64,000 nt of DNA from Batillaria attramentaria (Eukaryota; Mollusca; Gastropoda; Batillariidae): positions 3,732,501-3,796,500 of the forward strand of contig JACVVK020000005.1 in NCBI GenBank assembly GCA_018292915.2. The letters run 5' to 3'. The notes beneath the pieces were generated by a model. That model was not told the DNA's origin and ran no database searches. It saw only the letters and a list, made by a program, of their open reading frames with translations. Position 1 is the stretch's first letter; each line of letters begins with the position of its first letter. Positions 44,061 through 56,375 of this stretch are shown here, piece by piece. The position numbers were made by a program, and so were the translations under genes.

Positions 44061-45594
44061 AATAAGTAAAACACACGCGCGCACACAAACAAACAAAAAT
44101 GGGATAGAGAGGGGAGCAGCCCGAATTTCCCGAAAGGGATAATGAAGTAGGAAACACAACGGCAAAAGAAGGAGGGGAAAAAAAAACAAAAAAACGTATG
44201 AAACGTTTATACCCATAACATGCCAAGAACCTTTGTGACTGTATAAATGCCAAAACCCACACGTAGAGAGACAGAGAGGATCGGTAATTTTTCAGCAGGT
44301 TCTGCGACGGATAGTGCCAGACATTGGCAGCTTGCCGTCGCCTGTTGCATGCTGAAATTGTTCCTAGCCGCTTTCTGAACACCAGCCAGTGTATTTTACA
44401 CCCGCTTTGTATTTTTCTCTGAAGTTACGTAATTTACCTTCAGCGTAATGTAAAACCCGCGAAACCCGTGCCAACATGGAGAAGAAAAACACTGGAGTAT
44501 ACGTATGTTGCCAAACATGACAGAGAAAAGCGCTCCCGAATTTCAGGTGAAATTTTGCTTGGGATGGTAGCTTCTCTACACGTAAAAATGAGCGGGCACT
44601 GTGTCCGCCATGGAAGCTTGCCTGGCGCATGGATGCCCTCCTTGTCATGCGGGCAATGTATTCGCACCATCACAAGGTTGCCATTTATGTTGGGGGCTCG
44701 GCTCCAGGCTGCCGACAGCTTGTCTTAAGTAGAAGACAATGATGCCTACCATCGCTTGTGTCGTTCTTTCTTTCTTTCTTTTTCCTTTTCTTCTCCTTCG
44801 GTTTTTTTTTTTTTTTTTCCCCCCGCGGCGGTTAGGGTTGGGTCGGTGTTAAAGCGATCGAGCAGAAATGGTTGCCTCAGGGAATGAAGGTTTTGGCTGG
44901 TTTTGTTGTTGTTGTTGGTTTGGTTTTTGTTGTTGTTGTTGGTTTTGTTTTGGTGGGTTTTTTTTTTTTTTTTTTTGGGGGGGGGGGGGGCGTTTTCAAA
45001 GAACAAAATAACAAATTATACTGGACAGAGGAGAATTCCATTGTGTAATACGCTGTCATATACTGAGGCAGCGCCGCCCTTCAATGCACCCCCCCCCCCC
45101 CCCTCCCCGCCAACCCATCCACACACACCCTCCCCCTCCCACCGGTGGATGTTTTCCGTATTTCTTACGTCACCCCTCAGGAAGGTCTGCTTTCCCCGGA
45201 AACCGCATAGTTCTTCATTCCCACTCCAGCCCCCTTTCCATGCCTCCCGGACTCTGGCGGCGAGGGCTCCTCAATAGGATGAAATCGATAACACGAGTAT
45301 GCTGACCGCGTTAGCTGAATGTCGACACAATGCACCCGGTGGCTGTCCATGGGCTACCCGGTGGCATTTTCGGTCTGGGCACTAGTCAGTGTCACGCACA
45401 ACAGCGGGGAGATACGTAGAAATCCATTTGGCGAATTCCATGGAATTTTATTGTTACCTAGAAAGCTGTAGAGGTGGGCGTGTTTTTTTTTTTTTTTTTT
45501 TTTTTGGGGGGGGGGGGAGTTTTTCCGCAATTCTGACGTCACATTAGAGAATTGTGATGTTTGGTAACCTATGTTTACATCACTATCTGTATCA

Positions 45595-45596
<2 letters not shown>

Positions 45597-45631
<35 letters not shown>
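45597..45631. repeat. (TG)n microsatellite
   Basis: About 35 bp of TG, followed by G-rich sequence. Confidence 0.9.
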
Positions 45632-45634
<3 letters not shown>

Positions 45635-45697
45635 TGGGGGGATGGGGGGGGGGGATAATAAGGTTTTCTGTCGTTTCGTGTTCCGTAAACCGTTTGC

Positions 45698-45699
<2 letters not shown>

Positions 45700-45774
<75 letters not shown>
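45700..45774. repeat. (CA)n microsatellite
   Basis: About 75 bp of CA, opposite in strand sense to the TG tract just upstream. Confidence 0.95.
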
Positions 45775-45775
<1 letters not shown>

Positions 45776-45841
45776 ATTATTCCAGCCATGAAACACGGGT
45801 GACCGGAAGACGCGATCACAGACGAAGCACTGTGTCTGATG

Positions 45842-47765
45842 CATCCCCGTACCGGGGGCCGAATCGTTAACACTAGGCCCCCGCAACCACGGCCAAGTCG
45901 GGCTAACCGAGACCGAGCCGAGATAAGTAATAGCTAAGAAGGAAAAACATTAAAATACTCGGTGACAAGGAAAGTGGACAGTTGCGAACAACTTTGAGGT
46001 CCCCGTGCTATTTCACAATGTGCACACAAGCGAGGAATTCTGTCAAATTCACCGGCACAGTGAATTTTTAGCATGGCTCGGAGATTATTGTACGTGGGAG
46101 TGATTTCCCTTGAAAACAAAAGCAGACGTTTTTTCCCGGGGGAATTTCGGTCACACCTGTCAACAACATTGTCTCCTCCAAAACCAGGGTATGGTATTAT
46201 TTTGTTATGCTAACAACATTATACAGCTTAGCGAGGCGTTTCCAAATAATTAAGTGCTCTTGAACATTATGCAGCACAAAATTAACGTCTGCTGTAAAGG
46301 ACGTTAAACACCCAAACACCCACGTACTTTCTCTTTCGTGTAGTTTACAAATAAAGCTGATGGCCACTATTGAGAACAAACCCAGACCAGGCATCTGAAA
46401 GCCAAGCGGAGATCCTCTGACGCTGACCAAAGCTAAGCAAATCAGCCCTCACACACCCCAAAGACACTCGCCTAGCCAAGCAGCCAAAGACACACGCCAG
46501 GAACAACTTGTCCTTAAGGGCCAAAAGCCATAGGACGTAAAGCAAGCTAATGATGATATTGAGAACGGAAAACTGATAAACGGTAAAGCATCAGAGCTGG
46601 TTCTGAAACCTGTCCTGCAAAGGTATAAGTAGAAAGAGAGAGAGAGAAATTTATTTATTAATTTATTTATTTTAATGGTCATAACCAACTGACACTATAG
46701 GAAAGACATTGCCGGCGCGGGAGAGATAAAACTTGATGCAGCTACAAAGAAACTAAAACCAGGGTACGGTATTATTTTGTAATGCTCACATTATACAGCT
46801 TAGCAAGGCGTTTCCAAATAATCAAGTGCTCTTGAACGTTATGCAGCGCGAAATTAAAGTCTGCCGTAAAGAACGTTAAACACCCGAACACCCACCCCTC
46901 TGCTGTACGCCTGTACTTTATCTCAGTTTCACGTGGTTTACAAACAGCTGACAACGCTCTCTGAGAACGCTACAGGTATGACATATTGTCTTTGGTTTCG
47001 GGCATTAATAACAGAAAAGATGAACGTTGAGGCAGTTTCTTTGTAGCTGCATCAAGTTTTATCTCTCCCGCGCCGGCAATGTCTTTCCTATAGTGTCAGT
47101 TGGTTATGCCCATTAAAATAAATAAATGAATAAACAAATTTCTCTCTCTCTCTCTCTCTCTTTCTACTTATACCTTTGCAGGACAGGTTTCAGAACCAGC
47201 TCTGATGCTTTACCGTTTATCAGTTTTCCGTTCTCAATATTGCTCATCAGCTTTATTTGTAAACTACACGAAAGAGAAAGTACGTGGGTGTTTGGGTGTT
47301 TAACGTCCTTTACAGCAGACGTTAATTTTGTGCTGCATAATGTTCAAGAGCACTTAATTATTTGGAAACGCCTCGCTAAGCTGTATAATGTTGTTAGCAT
47401 AACAAAATAATACCATACCCTGGTTTTGGAGGAGACAATGTTGTTGACAGGTGTGACCGAAATTCCCCCGGGAAAAAACGTCTGCTTTTGTTTTCAAGGG
47501 AAATCACTCCCACGCACAATAATCTCCGAGCCATGCTAAAAATTCACTGTGCCGGTGAATTTGACAGAATTCCTCGCTTCTGTGCACATTGTGAAATAGC
47601 ACGGGGACCTCAAAGTTGTTCGCAACTGTCCACTTTCCTTGTCACCGAGTATTTTAATGTTTTTCCTTCTTAGCTATTACTTATCTCGGCTCGGTCTCGG
47701 TTAGCCCGACTTGGCCGTGGTTGCGGGGGCCTAGTGTTAACGATTCGGCCCCCGGTACGGGGATG
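45842..47765. mobile_element. Foldback element with ~735-bp inverted arms and 9-bp target duplication (MULE-like)
   Basis: The element begins CATCCCCGTACC and ends with its exact complement GGTACGGGGATG. It is flanked by the 9-bp direct repeat TGTCTGATG (45833-45841 and 47766-47774). The left arm (45842-46752) and right arm (47034-47765) are near-identical inverted copies, except that the left carries about 180 bp (roughly 46370-46550) missing from the right. The spacer of about 280 bp contains a third, direct copy (46757-46910) of the segment at 46185-46340. No transposase is encoded. A 9-bp duplication with very long inverted repeats fits Mutator-like foldback elements; that class is inference. 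Confidence 0.75.
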
Positions 47766-48378
47766 TGTCTGATGTACATCACCTGTACCACCGTATAGCA
47801 TAGTCCTCTTTCATGCAGTCTCTGCTAGTACTACGCTGTTCAGAAGTGGAAAGTTCCGCCGAAGCTACTCTGACGCCATCAGCATCTGGAAAAAAAAGAC
47901 AACCCCATATATCCACCTCTTCAGTCCTTTTTCTGCACCAGTGGCACGCACTGTGGCAATTAATAATGGACGCATTACCCTACCGCATTGAGCAGAGCAA
48001 TTATTGTACCGCCCGTCAGAATGGCGACTGATTGGATGAGTGAGGCCTTGTACCTAGGGCAAATGGGGGTGGGCGGGGGGGGGGGGGGAACTTGTACAAC
48101 ACGAAAAAGGCTATGGGTGGTTATGGCAGAAGAAATGGGGTCTGACAGAAAGCACTTTTGTCGGTGGTGTTATTGTCAGCAGTCGTTATCACCTGATCAC
48201 AGCGTGAACATTCTGCGTAAGGTACTCCGTAAGGTTATGTGGGTGTTATTTTGGATCAGGCGTTAAAGAGGGTCCTACAGTTGCTATTTTGGAAAGATAC
48301 GGACTCACTAGTACGTACGCTAATTTGGAGGTGTCATCTGAACTCTGTGTTGATGACGTTAAAACTGATTAAGGACAG

Positions 48379-48379
<1 letters not shown>

Positions 48380-48411
<32 letters not shown>
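48380..48411. repeat. (TC)n microsatellite
   Basis: About 32 bp of TC. Confidence 0.9.
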
Positions 48412-48413
<2 letters not shown>

Positions 48414-48588
48414 GGCAATGGTTTTCTGTGCTCCCGGGCTGCTCTTTGGTGGCCTCTGTGTCCTGCTTTCCTTTTCATAGCAAAATTATTCAAAATGGTA
48501 AAGTGGGTGTCGCTCTGCTGCGGCGGTACGCTTCCATCGGAGCAAGCAACCCAAACTCCTCCGAAACCGATACAAAAAAACGGAAGTG

Positions 48589-48590
<2 letters not shown>

Positions 48591-48647
<57 letters not shown>
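48591..48647. repeat. (CA)n microsatellite
   Basis: About 57 bp of CA. Confidence 0.95.
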
Positions 48648-48649
<2 letters not shown>

Positions 48650-48748
48650 GAAACGTGAAATTGAAACGCCTCTTTTCTGCTTCGATTAGCCTAATTTGAA
48701 GCGGAGTATAATTGGCGTTTTGTTTCACGTTTCTAAAATTGAAACGGG

Positions 48749-48890
48749 GATTCGGGCTCTCAGTGCTCGGGTCGTGGGTTCCAATCCCAGCTGGAACCAA
48801 ATAATTACTTGTACCGGCCTTTTTCAGTCTCGTTGCCCTGTCTCTGATATCGCCCATATGTGGTGGAAAATGACGTGAAACCTGAATACC
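48749..48890 (+). mobile_element. tRNA-derived SINE, 5'-truncated
   Basis: Shares AGTGCTCGGGTCG, a box-B-like GGGTTCCAATCCCAG, TCTCGTTGCCCTGTCTCTGA and GGTGGAAAATGACGTGAAA with the SINE at 33969-34135. The box A part is missing and the copy is more diverged. Confidence 0.6.
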
Positions 48891-49235
48891 TATCTGCTCT
48901 CCAAAACTGAAAGGTGGCGGTTGGCCAGTAGTGTGGGAAAAGTGCAACGGGTTCTTGTAGTGTGTACTAACGTTTGCCAAAATGGAAAGCAGCTCCTAGG
49001 TACAGTGGGGTTGACATGTACAGATGTTTCTATCTCCTCTCGTGTGCCAGACGTTTTGTCTGACCGGAGCGGCAGGGTGCTGACTGCCTGAGAAAAGCCG
49101 CTGGCAAAATGACTCGATAATGGCGCGTTCTCTCCTGCATCTCGCTCTCGTAATGTTGCACGGGGAAGACACCTGGCATGCTCCAGAGTTGATGCTTCTC
49201 CTCAGTGGTGATAAGGGTTTCCTATTGTTTCTTGT

Positions 49236-49237
<2 letters not shown>

Positions 49238-49293
<56 letters not shown>
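49238..49293. repeat. (TG)n microsatellite
   Basis: About 56 bp of TG. Confidence 0.95.
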
Positions 49294-49295
<2 letters not shown>

Positions 49296-49494
49296 GGTCG
49301 TTCGCCCGTACTCGAAATGGAATCTGACAAGAAAGATGGATGCGGCGTTGTACTCGTGTTTTGGGGTATTTAGTGTATTTCGCCCCCAAAGTTTAGAAGG
49401 GTTGAATAAAGGGGACTCAGTATTGCGTTTTGGTGGTGGTATTTATGTTGTTCGGTCAGTCAAGTTGATATGTAACTACCATTTTGTATTCTCT

Positions 49495-49495
49495 T

Positions 49496-49556
<61 letters not shown>
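49495..49556. repeat. (TC)n-(CA)n microsatellite
   Basis: A short TC run passing into about 48 bp of CA. Confidence 0.9.
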
Positions 49557-49557
<1 letters not shown>

Positions 49558-50425
49558 GCCTCACCTGATGTTTTTACGTGTTGCAATGGACCGGAAGTAC
49601 CCGTCTTCACAGGCGTAGAAATCTAAAGTTTAAAGGAAACAGGTAGGTCATTATCCGCCAACACTCGACTCCTTTTTCCCATCCTAGCAACAGCCAGTTC
49701 TTTATTCCGCGAATCAGCTGTCGCAGAGATGGTTACGAAGTTTAGGAAGATAGATGCTTTTAGATGAAAACACTCTGCTGTGAATGTGTCGATTATTCGC
49801 GAGCAGAGTTCTACATCATTTGGTAAAAGGGTCTAAAACTCACGGATTTTATAAGCTTTTATGCCCGTTGTTTTTCCATTTCACAGCAGAGAATGTTATA
49901 AAACAGGCGGGCATTCACCGCCGCAGACACGGTGTCGTCTGTTCAAAATAAATTGCCGGCAGCGGCAGAGCAGTACATCTGCCTTAACGGCCGTTTTCAT
50001 GGGTCTTTGAATGTTTTAGGGCTGCACGTGCACATGTAAAATTTGGTGCCTCGACACTCTCATGCCTCGTACTCCATTGAAAAGTGCTTTTCAACCAGGC
50101 TCTCTCCAAGTGTGCTTCTTCTTGCCAAGTCGATGTGATGCCTCTCTACTGCAGACAAAATGTTAGGGGAAATTGGACGTAGTGTTTGGTAAAAGGCCAT
50201 TTGTCTGGGGAGGGCGAGCAACCTTGTTTTGCTGGGCCGGGGATGTTTCCTGAAGTCAGGTCCCGATTACGTCATTGTCTAGACGAAAAGGCCGAGCCCG
50301 TGGTGAGAAGCCGCATAACGCCTTGTTAAACCGTTGATCAAAGCGCCCAACCCCCGACCCCGCCTTCAGATGAGAAAAAAAAGCTATCAACCAATCGGCA
50401 AAACAACAACAACGCAGCAGACAAC

Positions 50426-50429
<4 letters not shown>

Positions 50430-50477
<48 letters not shown>
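50430..50477. repeat. (CA)n microsatellite
   Basis: About 47 bp of CA. Confidence 0.95.
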
Positions 50478-50479
<2 letters not shown>

Positions 50480-50560
50480 ACACACTTGGCAAGCACACTT
50501 TTTACTGTCAGTAGAAGCAAAGATTCTAGATCCGCATTCCTGTCTGCGTATGAGATGGCG

Positions 50561-50637
<77 letters not shown>
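50561..50637. repeat. (CA)n microsatellite
   Basis: About 75 bp of CA. Confidence 0.95.
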
Positions 50638-52436
50638 GCACGACAAACACAGTAATAGAAAAGAAAACCGCAACATTTAGCGTTTACTAGACATACTGTG
50701 TCAGTGTAGATATAGTTGAAATGTGGAATGAGATTGGTCATCGTGTGTACTTTGTGTTGCGACTGAATTTATTTTTCTTCTTCTCGTTTAACCCAGCACG
50801 CTTCTGGCAGATTAAAACTGTCGCGTGCAAGAACAGGAAGCGGCACCGCTCGTGGGCCGTAGGAACTGTTACTAGATGCTGCCGGAAAGGTCCATTGCCT
50901 TCCCTCTTCTTGTCTTGAGTGGGTCAGGAAATGAACTCACGTCGTGTTGTATAACAACGCACCCCCAGTCAGCATGAGTGAGTTTTATGGCCATTAAATT
51001 GAACTTCTAGCAGGAGGATGCCGCGTTATACTTTGGCAGAGGTCCGTTTGTCTTGGAAAACAGGTAAACACTAGAGTTTGAATGATGTCTTCATGATGCT
51101 TGGGTTTATCTCTTTGTTTTGATCCCTCAGTAAGCCATGGAATGCCAGGCCGTGCTTCACTTAGCCTCTTGCCTTGAAGTGATGGCTGTGTCGGCCTCAT
51201 TGGTTGAAATGGCAAGATTCTATAAATACCTGTGTGCATGTTGGCATGTTTAGCGGCATTCCGTTTCCATAAGCGATCTTTTGTTTTGACGAGGTAAATA
51301 CACGGGCGTTCTGGTTGTATGACTCACACGAGCGAATGAAAAACTTGTTCCACTTAGTCACAAGAACAGAAAGGAACCGTTGATGACGTGCGGGCTGAAT
51401 CGTCTGTGCCTTACTGCACCCACTTGAGGTGGTTTTGTCGATGCGGCTTCCGCATTTCTCACTGATAGCCATTTTCCCGTGCATGCCATAAACATAAACA
51501 CGATGCATGCTGTGATAAGAGTGATGAAGTAATGTAATAATGTCAGGGGTAGGTGACGTTTATGTTTCTGTGTGTTGCCCAGCAATTTTCCCCCGTTCTC
51601 TGCACGGCTTTCTGGTCCGGATAAAGATCTGTTCGAAAAGTTAAAGCGGGAGAGGAATCGCCGGATTCGTTTCGCGATGTAAATCATTCCTGTCCCTCCC
51701 CCCGCGATGTAAATCATCCCAGCACCTCCCCCCCCCCCCCCCCCCGCGATGTAAATCATCCCTGCCCCCCACCTCTCCAATGAAATAAAATTTGTACTTA
51801 ATTTTTTAAATCTTCAATCAATCAATAAAGCAATCAGTGAACATTCTGATGAGTTTACAGTATATTTGTACTCACAAGTCATCAGAGCTATTCACTCAAG
51901 AGTTTACATTGCATTGTTGGATAGTTACAACGTTGTTTGCCCCTCCCCCTGTTTCATTAGCTGTTCGCATTACACTGCTCAGCAGACGTAGTGGAAAAAA
52001 AGCTACTTCCCCGTTCAAGTTGAGGTGAGCCATTTCATGGGCTTGTTTTCCTTGGCAGTGCTTCTCAAGGCGTTATTAGTGTCCCTGGTGCAGGCATTGG
52101 CCAGCCCAGCCGCCCCCAGTCGGCACGAGCGATTGTTTTATTGTTGTACCTGGAAGGTGTTCCGCTTGTTTGGTTTCCCCTGCTGTACTTACGGTATCTG
52201 GAGGCGATCGGTTACTGGTTGTGTGTCGTGTAAATAGGCTTCTTGACCACTTCAGGGACATACTGCCGTTGTCAGGGACGTTTTTGTGAGGACTGAGTGA
52301 TTATTTGTGTTGATGGTTACTGGTTCAGGGTTTTGTTGGCTCCCTTGTGTAACAATGGGAGTCTATGTTGTAACCCTCCGTCGTCTGTCTGTGTGTGTGT
52401 GTGTGTGTCTGTCTGTGGGTGTGTCCGCAGTAAACC

Positions 52437-53745
52437 TTAACAATGGCATTTTCTCAGAATCTACAAAGAGCAGAGTCACCAAACTTGGCATGCCGATAGA
52501 CAGCCATAGGACCTTCAAAATATATAATTTTGAATGACCTTGACTCAAGGTCAAGGTCACTAAAGCTGTCTGTTTGAAAATTTTACATAGGCATTTTCTT
52601 GGCGTCTACAAATACCAGAGGTTTTCAACTTTGCATGATGATAGACATTGATAAGAACTTTACAGATATACATGTATTCAATGGCCTTATGTGAAGGTCA
52701 AGGTCAGACAAGCTATTTTCCGCATTTCCGTAGAAAACTTTAACATTGGCATTTTCTCAGAATCTACAAACAGCACAGGCACCAAACTTGGCATGCTGAT
52801 AGACAGCCGTAAGACCTTTCAAAATATATCATTCTGAGTGACCTTGACTCAAGGTCAAGGTCACTAAAGCTGTTTGTTTGAAAAGTTTGCATTGGCATTT
52901 TCTTGGAATCTACAAAAACCGGAGGTTTTAAACTTTGCATGATGATAGACATTGATAAGAACTTTACAGATGTACATGTATTCAATGGCCTTGTGTGAAG
53001 GTCAAGGCTGTACAAGCTATTTTCCGCATTTCCGCAGTAAACCTTAACATGGGCATTTTCTCAAAATCTACAAAAAGCAGAGGCACCAAACTTGGCATGC
53101 CTATAGACAGCCATAAGACCTTTCAAATGTATCATGTTGAATGACCTTGACTCAAGGTCAAGGTCACTAAAGCTGTTTGTTTGAAAATTTTGCATTGGCA
53201 TTTTCTTGGAATCTACAAAAACCAGAGGTTTTAAACTTTATATGGTGATAGACATTGATAAGAACTTAACAGACATACATGTATTCAATAGCCTTGTGTC
53301 AAGGTCAAGGCCGTACAAACTATTTTTGTGAAACCGTAACATTGGCATTTTCTCAGAAACAACAAACAGCAGAGGTGCCGAACTTGCCATGCTAATAGAC
53401 ATTGATAAGAACTGTATACCCATACCACTTTAAATGACCTTGACTTAAGGTCAAGGTCATTAAAGCTGTCTGTTGTGAATTTCAATATTACCGTTTTTGG
53501 AGAAACTACAAATACTAGAGGCATCCAACTTGGTGTAATGATAGACATTAATATCTTATTTGAATGACCTTGGCCCAAGGTCAAGGCCATATAGTCAGTT
53601 TTGGGGAAAAGTGTAATATTGCCAGGAACTAAGAACACCAGAGACACCTTACTTGGCTTGATGATAGATAGTGATAAGATTTTTTACAAACATACTCTTT
53701 TGAATGACCTTGACCCATGTCACAAGGGAGCCATGGAGGCTTTTG
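52437..53745. repeat. Satellite-like tandem array, ~150-bp monomers in ~300-bp dimers, rich in AGGTCA motifs
   Basis: About nine monomers start with variants of ACATTGGCATTTTCT near 52437, 52585, 52741, 52888, 53044, 53190, 53338, 53485 and 53608. Odd and even monomers differ consistently (TTTTCTCAGAATCTAC against TTTTCTTGGAATCTAC). The real period is therefore about 300 bp. Each monomer ends with TGACCTTG and/or TCAAGGTCA motifs, often as an inverted pair followed by a direct AAGGTCA. The last two monomers are the most diverged. Confidence 0.85.
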
Positions 53746-53814
53746 CCTCTCTAGTTTCCCAAACTGACGAATGGCAGATGATAGATGGGCGCGCACGCAC
53801 GCCAAGGCAGGCAG

Positions 53815-53818
<4 letters not shown>

Positions 53819-53887
<69 letters not shown>
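53819..53887. repeat. (CA)n microsatellite
   Basis: About 68 bp of CA just after the satellite array. Confidence 0.95.
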
Positions 53888-53890
<3 letters not shown>

Positions 53891-56339
53891 GTGTCAAGAC
53901 CAACAAAAGAAGGGAATCGTTGACCGGAGGTCAGGCAGATTCACAATCAGTCAGTGCTTGTTGTACATGTACCCCATCCACGCATTGTCAGCACCGAGGC
54001 AGAGCACTGATACTGTAGCAGTCAAAAGAAGAAAATAAATTTTGCCCCCCCCCCCCAAAAAAAAAAAAGACTGAAGAAGAAGAAACCTCAGTTTTGAAGA
54101 ACATTCAATTTTATTTAATTCATTTCAAGATATTTTATTAATCCCAAAGGGACATTCATTTCGCCATCACCGTAAACTTGAACGCATACCAATGTGACAT
54201 AGCGGTTTTAAAAAAATGACAAAATGATTCAAAAGTTTTATCGACTGCTCTCAGACATGCCAATGTAACAAAAGCCAACCCAAACAAACAAAATGAAGTG
54301 AACAGACGGCAAAGGAAGACTTTGGCTGATATTGCAACACCCTGTGTACAAATCTGATTCAGTTTTAAAAAAGAAACCATACCAGCAAAAGAACAAGCCG
54401 TAAGCGGGTTGCGATCTGATTACAGCACTCAGAAGATGAAGACAAAGTCAAGAATAGACTGGCGAAAGCAGAAAGAGACATAAGAAAAGAACCGGAAAGG
54501 TGAACTTTGAAGGGTGGTCCTCCGATGGGCGGGAACAAATGACTGCAACGTGTCGATGCAGTTTTTATAATCTACCCACTGGGGGGAAGTGTATCCTTTG
54601 AGGTCTGCGCGCTATACCGCCTATGCCTGCCAAAAAGACAAGCTGTTAGATAGCGCAGGGAGTTTCTGGTTGCGTGTGTGTTTTGACTGGCACTGACCCA
54701 GTTCCAGCGAAGCCCGTGCAGCTCGGCAGCACAGCCATTAGTCCGTATCATTGCGAGATATCTCTCACTCTCCTGTGGCTGTCTCACAGCTAACTGTCTG
54801 TGGAGTATTTCTTCACACCGTTGTTCTCACTCGTAAAATTGTTTTGGTCGAGACCACTTAGTCAATTCCCATCGTCAGTTATTGCTCAACACCGCAATAG
54901 CTTACCGTAAAACCATTCAGGGCGCTTGGAGCACTTTGAAGTTCAGGGGAAAATATAGCTTGACGGGGCTTGAGTCAGTGTGCCCAAGGCTACTTTGTCT
55001 TTTTGTGTTTTTGTATGGCTGGGTGCCAGTCAGGTATGCATACCATCGCAGGTTGTTTTGACCCAGGACACAGAGTATCTATAGAAATGGGGCCGAAGAC
55101 GTGCTTGTGGAATGCAGTGGTCGTTAAAAGACTCGCCAATATTAATGTACATTTTTGTAGCATGCAGCTTATGTATGTTATCGGGTTTGTGTTATTAGGG
55201 TTTCCAGTTTTTCGTCTCCCGCGGCCGTTGCTGAAAAATGCACTTGAGTGCATGGCCAGACGTCAAGTGTGAAATGGAAGTTCTGACAAGTGTTTTGATT
55301 TTGTTAGCAGCTGTTTTGACAATGCATGCAATTTAAATCCTCTCTCCTACACACACACACACACACACACGCACGCACGCACGCACACACGCACGCGCGC
55401 GCGCGTTTGCTCGAGATATTAGTCGGTATGCCTGTCCGAGACATTAATCGGTATGCCTACACCTCATGACCTTTCATATAACGATAAACACCGCTTGAGC
55501 ATGAACTTTTAAAAGGACGCCAGACATAAACACATTCATCTGATATCTGCATTTGACGAAGTCCTAAACGGAAACTTATATCATGAAAGAAAAAAATATA
55601 ACTGTTACGATAACCTGAAAATACACTTCAAGTGTAAAGATTACAGAAAATTTATGTGAAGGTACGTGTGCTGTCTCTGATATGATGAACAATCATGTAA
55701 CTTTGAAATAACCTTTCTCGCCAAGGACAAAGTCGAGATAAGGCGAAGGATCTTCCTTGCTATATCCAGGTGCAGATGGAGACGATCAGAATGTTGTTAT
55801 TACACGCTGCAGGCCTTGCGCCATCTGCAGTGTGTGGTGGCGGGGGGATGTTTTAGTAAATTTCAATCTGTTTTCCGTCGGTCTGCCCCGGGGGAAAGGG
55901 GGGGGGGGGCGTTGAAAATTTGATTCAGCGCCAGTGTCTTGCTGTGTTCAATTCAAAGAAAAATGAAATGTCCATGACCATCACTTTGAGGAAATCGGGT
56001 ACTGGGAAGACATCAACGTAATACATGTACCAGTATTTTTTTTTTAATTCCATCGCCACTCCTCTGTGTTATCTTTCAATATGTTCTAAAGAGGATCCCA
56101 GAAACCTTTTTTGATTTAGGCGTTGATTGCATGTAATTTGGGGATTTTGATTCGATGATAAGAAGACAATATCTGAACGGCAATTTTCATCACCACCCCT
56201 TGTTATCTTTCAGCTTCTTCCAAAGACTGAAGTTCAACAGCGAACGTGATTTAGTTATTTGCCCCCAGCCTCACCCCCCCCCCCCCCTCGCCTTACCACA
56301 CACACACACCTGCACAGACGCACTGATCCACGTTCGCTG

Positions 56340-56341
<2 letters not shown>

Positions 56342-56373
<32 letters not shown>
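56342..56373. repeat. (TG)n microsatellite
   Basis: About 32 bp of TG. Confidence 0.9.

Positions 56374-56375
<2 letters not shown>

Noticed and set aside
45842..45885. Short GGGGGCC/GGCCCCC pairing as a bacterial-style terminator or a tRNA arm
   Set aside because: It is the subterminal part of the foldback element's inverted repeat.
46197..47410. Two similar open frames of 77 and 94 codons on opposite strands
   Set aside because: They are the same sequence seen in the two arms of the foldback element, with no protein features.
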